Assembly: GCA_945869935.1 (NCBI GenBank)
Contig: CAMBSA010000093.1
Coordinates: forward strand, 1 to 6,988
Source of the DNA: Bordetella parapertussis
Lineage (GTDB): Bacteria; Pseudomonadota; Gammaproteobacteria; Burkholderiales; SG8-39
Length of the DNA stretch: 6,988 nt
Direction: 5' to 3'
Positions within the stretch are counted from its first letter, which is position 1, and the number at the start of each line of letters is the position of its first letter. The notes under the pieces are model-generated. The model was not told the DNA's origin. It made no database searches and saw nothing but the letters and a program-made list of their open reading frames with translations. Below, piece after piece: positions 1 through 5,183 of the stretch. The position numbers and the translations under genes were made by a program.

Positions 1-59
1 CTTCGCTCGCAATGACTTCGGTCTGGCCCCGTCATTGCGAGGAGCCGCAGGCGACGAAG
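1..59. repeat. REP-like palindromic intergenic repeat (cut by the window edge)
   Basis: An 11-bp perfect inverted repeat, CTCGCAATGAC at 6-16 and GTCATTGCGAG at 31-41, is separated by a 14-nt loop. Outer arms CTTCG (1-5) and CGAAG (55-59) extend the stem, with an unpaired stretch 42-54 on one side. It lies 24 bp beyond the stop codon of the leftward dehydrogenase gene. From memory it resembles a family of dispersed palindromes (core GTCATTGCGAGGAGC) found between genes in many proteobacterial genomes. There is no T-run, so it is not a classic intrinsic terminator, although a folded transcript could stabilise the 3' end of the leftward mRNA. The left edge is truncated by the window. Confidence 0.6.
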
Positions 60-83
60 CAATCTCCTGCCTGACAGCGAATG

Positions 84-1115
84 TCAAGGCACCAGAATCG
101 GCTTGACCGCCTCGCCGGAGAGAATAAGTTCGAACCCCTTCGCCGCATCCTTCAGCGGAAGGATGTGGCTCGCAATCGGTGAGAGGTCAACCTTGCCGGA
201 GTAGAGCAGGGGCGTGGACTGCACCCAGCTGTCCCAGATGCGCCGGCCGTGGATGTTGATCATCCGCGGGCATTTGAGCAGCCAGAAGGTGAAGTCCACC
301 GGGATGGCCGTAGGCGGTGCGCCGACCAGCCGGAAGTCGCCGCCCTTGGCGAGGCACTCGAACACCGCGCGGAAACCCGCCTCGGTGCCGGAGTATTCAA
401 TGCCGACATCGACGCCGTCGCCCGCGGTCATGTCGCGCACCACCTGCACGATGTCTTCGTTCTTCGGGTTCACCACCCGGTCCGCACCCATCGTCGACGC
501 GGTGGCGAGGCGGAGCGGATTCGGGTCGCAGGCGATCACGGTGCGCGCGCCGAGCGCACGCGCCGCCGCCACGTTCATCAGGCCGATCGGCCCGCAGCCG
601 TTCACCAGCACCGTCTGCCCGGACACGCCCGAGCCTTCCATGCTTGCATGCACCGCGATGCCGAAGGGCTCGAGCATCGCCGCGATATGGTGAGGAAGGT
701 GCGCCGGATTTTTCCAGGCAATGCGCGCCGGCACCACCGCGTATTCGGCGAAGCCGCCGTTGAAGTCGATGCCGGGGTAGGTCGTGTTGGTGCACAAGTG
801 CGCCTTGCCCGAGCGGCAGGGCTTGCAGTGGCCGCAGAACACGTGGCTCTCGAGGCTCACGTGGTCGCCGACCGCCACTTCCGTCACGCCCGTGCCGAGC
901 GCGTCCACCACGCCGCTTGCCTCGTGCCCCATCACCAGCGGCAGGCGCATGCGGCGCGCGATCCGTGGCGCCCACTTGTAGATCTGCATGTCGGTGCCGC
1001 AGATGCCGGCGGCGGAGATCTTCAGCCGGATCTCGCCCGCGCCCGGAGACGGCACGTCGACCTCGCGCAGGCCGATGCCGCCTTCCTTCGCTTCCAGCTT
1101 GCAGAGTGCGAGCAT
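84..1115 (-). CDS. Zn-dependent medium-chain dehydrogenase, threonine 3-dehydrogenase-like
   Basis: This is an NAD(P)-dependent alcohol dehydrogenase of the zinc medium-chain family, 343 residues from the chosen start, which resembles E. coli threonine dehydrogenase Tdh (341 aa) from end to end. The catalytic domain has ICGTD with C39, then GHE at H64-E65. Structural-zinc cysteines are C94, C97, C100 and C108. The Rossmann motif G173-C-G-P-I-G178 is followed by D197 at the end of the second strand, which favours NAD over NADP. The charge-relay His43 of Tdh is replaced by Gln44, and no kbl partner lies nearby, so threonine is an unlikely substrate; an alcohol or diol from the oxygenase reaction is an inference. 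ATG at 1115 is preferred because AAGG sits 8 nt upstream and the gene then starts 13 nt after the beta1 stop. An upstream TTG at 1157 would overlap beta1 by 29 nt. It is the third gene of the leftward operon. Confidence 0.9.
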   Translation of the reverse strand: MLALCKLEAKEGGIGLREVDVPSPGAGEIRLKISAAGICGTDMQIYKWAPRIARRMRLPLVMGHEASGVVDALGTGVTEVAVGDHVSLESHVFCGHCKPCRSGKAHLCTNTTYPGIDFNGGFAEYAVVPARIAWKNPAHLPHHIAAMLEPFGIAVHASMEGSGVSGQTVLVNGCGPIGLMNVAAARALGARTVIACDPNPLRLATASTMGADRVVNPKNEDIVQVVRDMTAGDGVDVGIEYSGTEAGFRAVFECLAKGGDFRLVGAPPTAIPVDFTFWLLKCPRMINIHGRRIWDSWVQSTPLLYSGKVDLSPIASHILPLKDAAKGFELILSGEAVKPILVP

Positions 1116-1128
1116 CGGGTGCGCCTTG

Positions 1129-1623
1129 TCAGATGTGGTAGATGTCGACCGAGCCAACCAGCTTGTCGTTGATCATGATGATCTTCTTTTTTGCGATCTT
1201 CAGCGCATCGCCCTCGCGGCGCAGCTCGTATTCGTATCGCCCGCCGCGGGTGATGCCGCCGTGCAGGCCGTAGGAATGCACGAGCCAGTGCGCGCGAACA
1301 TCCACTTCCTTTTCACGCTCGGCCAGTATCTGCACGTTGCTCACGATATGGACCGTCCTGTCCATGGGCGTCGATGCGAACGACTCGCCGCTTTCGAGGC
1401 GGAACACGCGATCCTCGAGGCGGGTGCGCGGCGTGAGGTAGAGCAGGTTGAGCGCGCCGTGCGGGTTGTCGGTGACTTCCGACTCGCTTTGCCAGGCGGG
1501 CATCCAGAGCAGGCAGTCCTCGGCGTAGAGCTCGATCCACTCGTCGAAGCGCTTGTCGTCGATCAGCATCGCCTCGCGGTTGACGAGGTCGGTGACGGCA
1601 TCACGAAGCGAGGTGGCCATCAT
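1129..1623 (-). CDS. Aromatic-ring-hydroxylating dioxygenase, beta subunit (set 1)
   Basis: This is the small subunit of a Rieske-type ring-hydroxylating oxygenase, 164 residues, with an NTF2/SnoaL-like fold. It has no cofactor of its own; in the family it packs under the alpha trimer to form an alpha3beta3 enzyme and helps shape substrate range. Typical BenB/AntB-like signatures are WMPAW (40-44), a DNP at 52-54, LEDRV (69-73), RTVH (89-92), SNV (95-97) and the C-terminal strand KIAKKKIIMIND (142-153). The length is normal for the family. Its ATG overlaps the alpha1 stop as ATGA (1623-1620), implying translational coupling. A second ATG follows directly at 1620, so the start could be one codon later. 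AGAGG upstream at 1634-1630 is the likely ribosome binding site. The same motifs occur in the second beta subunit of this locus. Confidence 0.93.
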   Translation of the reverse strand: MMATSLRDAVTDLVNREAMLIDDKRFDEWIELYAEDCLLWMPAWQSESEVTDNPHGALNLLYLTPRTRLEDRVFRLESGESFASTPMDRTVHIVSNVQILAEREKEVDVRAHWLVHSYGLHGGITRGGRYEYELRREGDALKIAKKKIIMINDKLVGSVDIYHI

Positions 1624-2951
1624 TTCGCCCCTCTCATCAGCGTGTCGCGCCAGTAACGGAAAAAGCCGTAGTAGAGCGTCTCGTGGTCCCAGTTGCTGTT
1701 GAAGGTCGCGGGGTGGCCGCCGATGCTCTCGAGGTCCTTGTCCTCGCTTCCCTGCTTGTGCTCGGTGACGCCGCGGGCAAGGTCGTTCCAGCGCGCCGCG
1801 CGGCCGTAGCCGCCTACATGGGTGGATTCGAGCGCGGCGAGGTCATCCGACGTTGCCATGCCGGTGGTTAGGTAGAAGTCCTCGAACTTGCGCATCCGCG
1901 CCTGCCGGGCTTCGGCCGATTCGCCGATCGGCGCGACGCAGCGCACGGTGATTTCCGCGGATCCCGGCCCCACCGGCTGAATCACGCGGATCTGCGAGGA
2001 CGGGTTGTCCATGATCAGCACGTTCGGGAAAATGAAAAGATTCTTGCCGCGATAGAGCATCCAGTTCACCCGCTCGGGGGAATACTCGCGCTCGAGGCGC
2101 TCCTTCTGCATCCAGAGCGGATGCACTTCCGGCGTCGAACGTTCGGCCCAGATGCCGAGATGCCCGTTGCCGAAATCGTAGGTCGCGGTCTTTACCTCGC
2201 CGACAATGCGGCCCGCCTCGGTCTTGCCCAGACCCTTCACGCCGTCGCGTTCCTCGCGGTTGGAGACGGTGCTCGCAAACACGCGATGCACGGTGGAGAC
2301 GTGATAGCCGTCCACGCCGTTTTCCGCCTGCATCTTCCAGTTGCCCTGGATCACGTAGGTCGAGGAGCCCTTGAGCACCTCGAGTCCTTCGGTGGACTGG
2401 TCGACGAGCAGGTCGATCCAGGTGCTTGCGCCGCCGAGCCAGTCCTTCAGCACCGGCACGTCCGGATTCAGGCTGCCCCAGATGAAACCGCGATAACTCT
2501 CGATCCGGGCGATCGGCGTGAGCGAAAAGCGGTCGCGCACCGACTGACCGGGCTCGAGTCCGGCGTAGGCGCCGGACTCTTCATTCTTGATCTTGATGCA
2601 CTTGCCCTCGGCGTTGAACACCCAGCCGTGAAAGCGGCAGGTGAAGGCCGAGGCGCGTCCGGACTCGAAGGGCACGAGCGATGCGGCCTTGTGCGCACAG
2701 GCATTGATGTAGCCGCCGATGCCGCCGTCCTTCTTTCGCACGAGGAACACCGGCTGCCGGCCCATCCTGGTCGAGAAGTAGTCGCCGGGCTTTGCGATCT
2801 GGCCTTCGTGGGCGAGGAACACCCAGCCGTTCTCGAAGAACTGGTCGATCTCCGATTCGTAGATCTCGGGATCGCAGTAGACGGCGCGGTCGACGAGGAA
2901 GCGGCCGTCGCTCTCCTCGATCATCGACGCCACACGGTCTTTCGTAAGCAT
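1620..2951 (-). CDS. Aromatic-ring-hydroxylating dioxygenase, alpha subunit (set 1)
   Basis: This is the catalytic large subunit of a Rieske non-heme iron oxygenase, 443 residues, a full family length. The N-terminal Rieske domain (about 40-150) binds [2Fe-2S] through C85, H87, C105 and H108 (CxH-x17-CxxH). The catalytic domain (about 190-435) carries N211-xx-D214-x-Y-H217-x4-H222: D214 is the bridging Asp that passes electrons between subunits, and H217 and H222 bind the mononuclear iron. The third iron ligand is probably D369 or D370 in TSDD. Overall it resembles the benzoate/toluate/anthranilate group, which typically adds O2 to an aromatic acid to give a cis-diol, but the substrate is not readable. 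The first Rieske motif is CAHKAAS rather than the usual CRHRG. The start ATG has AAGGAAG 5 nt upstream. It leads the leftward operon and diverges from alpha2. Confidence 0.95.
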   Translation of the reverse strand: MLTKDRVASMIEESDGRFLVDRAVYCDPEIYESEIDQFFENGWVFLAHEGQIAKPGDYFSTRMGRQPVFLVRKKDGGIGGYINACAHKAASLVPFESGRASAFTCRFHGWVFNAEGKCIKIKNEESGAYAGLEPGQSVRDRFSLTPIARIESYRGFIWGSLNPDVPVLKDWLGGASTWIDLLVDQSTEGLEVLKGSSTYVIQGNWKMQAENGVDGYHVSTVHRVFASTVSNREERDGVKGLGKTEAGRIVGEVKTATYDFGNGHLGIWAERSTPEVHPLWMQKERLEREYSPERVNWMLYRGKNLFIFPNVLIMDNPSSQIRVIQPVGPGSAEITVRCVAPIGESAEARQARMRKFEDFYLTTGMATSDDLAALESTHVGGYGRAARWNDLARGVTEHKQGSEDKDLESIGGHPATFNSNWDHETLYYGFFRYWRDTLMRGAK

Positions 2952-3072
2952 GCGTGCTTCCTTTTTGCGCGGGTGGTGCTGAGCAGGTGGCGGATGTTAG
3001 CAGCGGGGTCCACTCATGCCAAGAAGTTTGGGGCGGGGATAGAGGTATATCCAAAAAGAATGGCGACAACCT

Positions 3073-3095
3073 CCTGCGCTAACTGCGCAAGCAGG
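3073..3095. promoter_or_regulatory. Nested inverted repeat, possible operator
   Basis: TGCGC (3075-3079) and GCGCA (3085-3089) form a perfect 5-bp inverted repeat around TAACT. An outer pair, CCTGC (3073-3077) and GCAGG (3091-3095), shares bases with it. The dyad is near the middle of the intergenic region, where a regulator serving both operons could bind. The arms are short and GC-rich, so chance is a real alternative. Confidence 0.3.
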
Positions 3096-3118
3096 GGGAT
3101 TGGGATTACACTTCCGCG

Positions 3119-3145
3119 CGTTCCTGCAGAGGACCGGCAGGAACG
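3119..3145. promoter_or_regulatory. Perfect 9-bp inverted repeat before the alpha2 ribosome binding site
   Basis: CGTTCCTGC (3119-3127) and GCAGGAACG (3137-3145) are perfect reverse complements around a 9-nt spacer. The dyad ends 15 nt before the alpha2 start codon and 3 nt before the GAGGAG ribosome binding site. It begins about 7 nt after the possible -10 TACACT, so it may cover the transcription start. It could be a repressor or activator operator, or an mRNA hairpin that limits access to the ribosome binding site. The spacer itself contains AGAGGA, a second Shine-Dalgarno-like string. The inverted repeat is directly visible; its function is inferred. Confidence 0.5.
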
Positions 3146-3160
3146 TTCGAGGAGCAAGTC

Positions 3161-4678
3161 ATGCAATTCAAGGATGTCTCGCGACTGGTCGTCGACCGGG
3201 TCGATCGCGGCGAGTTTGCCGTGCATCGCGACCTGTTTCGCGACCCGGAGATTTTCGAACTCGAGATGCGCCACATCTTCGAGGGCACCTGGGTGTTTCT
3301 CGGCATGGCTTCACAAATTCCGAAGCCAAACGATTTCTTCACCACCAACATCGGCAGGACGCCGGTGATCGTCTCGCGCAGTGCGAAGGGAGAACTCGCT
3401 GCGTTCATCAACAGCTGCCGCCATCGCGGCGCAATCCTCTGCCACACCGACAGCGGCAATTCGAAATACCACGTTTGCAACTATCATGGCTGGGCGTACG
3501 ACTCGGGCGGCAAGGTGGTGGACATCAAGGACCGCAAGGCGGCGGGCTACCCCGAGAGCTTCGATCGCGACGACCACAACCTGATGCCGCTCGGCCGCTT
3601 TGGCGAATACCGGGGCATCCTGTTCGGCAGCCTGAATCCCGATGTGCCGTCGCTGGAAGAACACCTCGGCGAGACGCGCACCTTCCTCGACATGGTGATG
3701 GACCAGAGCCCGCAGGGCATGGAACTCATCCCGGGCGTGTCGCGCTACACCTTCAAGGGCAACTGGAAGCTGCAGATCGAGAACTGCGTCGATCTCTATC
3801 ACCTGACGTCCGCGCATCCGAGCTTCATCGAGATCGTCAATCGCAGGAAGAGCGGCGAATCCAAACACGGCCTCAAGGCGCTGGACTTCAACGACTATCG
3901 CCTGCCCGGCGTGGTTCGCGGCAGCTACACCTTCGAGCACGGCCACGCAATGGTCTGGGGCGGCAATGCCGCGCCGGAAGTGCGCCCGCTCTGGAGCATG
4001 ATCGACGAGGTGAAAGGCCGCGTCGGTGCGCTGCGAGCGCAGTGGATGCTCTCCACCCGCAATCTCACCATCTATCCGAACGTGCAGTTCGCAGAGAACG
4101 CGTCGCTGCAGATCCGTGTCATCCGGCCCTTGTCGGTGGACAAGACCGAGATGACGATTTATTGCCTTGCGCCGGTGGGCGAGCCGGATGACGCGCGCGA
4201 ATTCCGCATCCGCCAGTACGAGGATTTCTTCAACTCGACCGGGCTTGCGACGCCGGACGACACCACCTCGTACGAGGACTGCCAGATCGGCTACCGCGCG
4301 CGCCGGATCGAATGGCAGCAGGGGTATGTGCGTGCGATCGGCATGGTGCAGCGGGGGGCGGACGACTATGCGAAGGAACTCGGCGTGAATCCCGCGACCA
4401 GCATGTCGGGCAATTTCGATATTCAGGACGAAACCGTATTTCATGCCGGATACCGCGAGTGGATGCGGCTGGTGAAAAAGGGTTTGGAAGGCACGGCGAA
4501 GGCCAAGCCTGCCGGGATCGGGAAGCAGGCCGCGAAGAAAGCCGGGGCGACGAAGCCTGCGGTGAAAAAGGCCGCCGCGAACAAGGCCGCAGTGAATAAG
4601 ACGCGGGCGAAGAAGGCGGTGCTGAAGAAAAGCGCGCCGTCCAAAGCGCGCGGCAAGGCGAAGGGGAGGGCGCGATGA
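3161..4678 (+). CDS. Aromatic-ring-hydroxylating dioxygenase, alpha subunit (set 2), with histone H1-like C-terminal tail
   Basis: This is a Rieske non-heme iron oxygenase large subunit, 505 residues, about 60 longer than alpha1. The Rieske domain (about 40-150) has C86, H88, C106 and H109 with the usual CRHRG and CNYHGW wording. The catalytic domain shows N208-xx-D211-x-Y-H214-x4-H219 (bridging Asp and two iron-binding His), with D366 or D367 (TPDD) as probable third ligand. It aligns with alpha1 throughout, so the two are paralogues of the benzoate/anthranilate-type group. The normal domain ends near residue 443. The remaining residues form a basic, Ala-rich tail with no acidic residue, listed separately. 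The start has GAGGAG 6 nt upstream. The stop overlaps the beta2 start as ATGA. The substrate is unknown; electrons must come from a reductase encoded elsewhere. Confidence 0.95.
   Translation: MQFKDVSRLVVDRVDRGEFAVHRDLFRDPEIFELEMRHIFEGTWVFLGMASQIPKPNDFFTTNIGRTPVIVSRSAKGELAAFINSCRHRGAILCHTDSGNSKYHVCNYHGWAYDSGGKVVDIKDRKAAGYPESFDRDDHNLMPLGRFGEYRGILFGSLNPDVPSLEEHLGETRTFLDMVMDQSPQGMELIPGVSRYTFKGNWKLQIENCVDLYHLTSAHPSFIEIVNRRKSGESKHGLKALDFNDYRLPGVVRGSYTFEHGHAMVWGGNAAPEVRPLWSMIDEVKGRVGALRAQWMLSTRNLTIYPNVQFAENASLQIRVIRPLSVDKTEMTIYCLAPVGEPDDAREFRIRQYEDFFNSTGLATPDDTTSYEDCQIGYRARRIEWQQGYVRAIGMVQRGADDYAKELGVNPATSMSGNFDIQDETVFHAGYREWMRLVKKGLEGTAKAKPAGIGKQAAKKAGATKPAVKKAAANKAAVNKTRAKKAVLKKSAPSKARGKAKGRAR
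4523..4672 (+). repeat. Degenerate 30-bp coding repeat: five Lys/Ala decapeptides in the alpha2 tail
   Basis: Inside alpha2, residues 455-504 read as five ten-residue units, each starting with Lys: KQAAKKAGAT, KPAVKKAAAN, KAAVNKTRAK, KAVLKKSAPS and KARGKAKGRA. A rough consensus is K-x-A-V-K-K-x-x-A-x. Residues 446-505 hold 17 Lys, 4 Arg and 19 Ala and no Asp or Glu. This composition is like histone H1 C-terminal domains and bacterial H1-like proteins such as AlgP, which bind DNA or other polyanions. The DNA units diverge at synonymous sites, so this is not a fresh slippage product. The tail is in frame with the oxygenase and runs to its stop codon. Confidence 0.85.
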
Positions 4679-5175
4679 ACGCGGAATTCTTCGATGCGTC
4701 CGCCCTGCTCTCGAAAGAGGCCTATGCGCTCGACACGCAGGACTGGGACGGCTGGCTCGCTCTGTTCATTCCGAACAGCGAGTTCTGGGTGCCCGCATGG
4801 AAAAGCGAACACGAGCCGACCTCCAATCCGAAGCGCGAGCTGTCGCTGATCTATTACTCCAGCCGCGGCGGACTTGAAGACCGTGTCTGGCGGGTGCGTT
4901 CCGGTCGGTCGGTCGCGTCAAAGCCGATGCCCCGCACCCAGCATGCGATTACCAACGTAATGCTCGCCGCGGTGGTCGATGCCGGCGATGCGCTCCGCGT
5001 GCTGTCGAATTTCACGGTTCACCAGTTCCGCACCAAGACGCGCGAGACCGAGGTGCTGTACGGCCGCTACGAGCACGACCTCGTGCGCGAGGCGGGTGAG
5101 CTGAAAATCCGCCGCAAGAAGATCATCCTTCTCAACGACTACATGCCAGCGATGCTGGACTACTACTGCCTCTGA
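4675..5175 (+). CDS. Aromatic-ring-hydroxylating dioxygenase, beta subunit (set 2)
   Basis: This is the small, cofactor-free subunit partnering alpha2, 166 residues, with the NTF2-like fold expected for the family. The BenB/AntB-like motifs are WVPAW (38-42), SNP (50-52), ELSLIYY (55-61), LEDRV (67-71), RTQH (87-90), TNV (93-95) and KIRRKKIILLND (144-155). It is clearly homologous to beta1, motif by motif, so the alpha/beta pair was probably duplicated as a unit or both pairs descend from one ancestor. Translation is coupled to alpha2 by an ATGA overlap (4675-4678). The ribosome binding site AAGGGGAGGG (4661-4670) lies within the last codons of the alpha2 tail. The ThDP enzyme gene follows after 8 nt. 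Confidence 0.93.
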   Translation: MNAEFFDASALLSKEAYALDTQDWDGWLALFIPNSEFWVPAWKSEHEPTSNPKRELSLIYYSSRGGLEDRVWRVRSGRSVASKPMPRTQHAITNVMLAAVVDAGDALRVLSNFTVHQFRTKTRETEVLYGRYEHDLVREAGELKIRRKKIILLNDYMPAMLDYYCL

Positions 5176-5183
5176 GGGACACC

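Larger units (their letters stand above)
2952..3160. promoter_or_regulatory. Divergent intergenic control region between the two oxygenase operons
   Basis: This 209-bp gap separates the starts of the two operons and must hold both promoters unless transcription enters from outside. A locally AT-rich patch lies at 3046-3060. On the minus strand it offers TATACC (3049-3044) as a weak -10 for alpha1, about 90 nt before the start codon; the nearest -35-like TTGTCG is too close (14-nt spacer). On the plus strand TACACT (3107-3112) is a possible -10 for alpha2, without a good -35. The poor sigma-70 matches suggest activator dependence (inference). I checked by eye for a sigma-54 GG-N10-GC pattern and found none convincing. 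Ribosome binding sites are AAGGAAG (2963-2957, minus) and GAGGAG (3149-3154, plus). Two inverted repeats inside are listed separately. No convincing gene lies here. Confidence 0.6.

Noticed and set aside
1116..1157. Upstream TTG start for the dehydrogenase, adding 14 residues
   Set aside because: It would overlap beta1 by 29 nt, adds a Ser/Thr-rich stretch not expected in the family, and the ATG at 1115 has a well-spaced AAGG and matches the Tdh N-terminus.
249..1172. 307-codon plus-strand frame opposite the dehydrogenase
   Set aside because: His/Arg-rich shadow; the minus-strand gene carries all zinc and NAD motifs.
3014..3274. 86-codon minus-strand frame in the intergenic region
   Set aside because: More than a third of it, including its start, lies opposite the alpha2 coding region. 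It has no family resemblance, and it occupies the DNA that must hold the promoters.
2121..3368. 415-codon plus-strand frame spanning the alpha1 start, the intergenic region and the alpha2 start
   Set aside because: It would run opposite alpha1 and out of frame through the start of alpha2. The translation changes character along its length and shows no domain.
3311..4444. 377-codon open frame opposite alpha2
   Set aside because: Antisense shadow of a well-supported oxygenase gene; biased composition and no motif.
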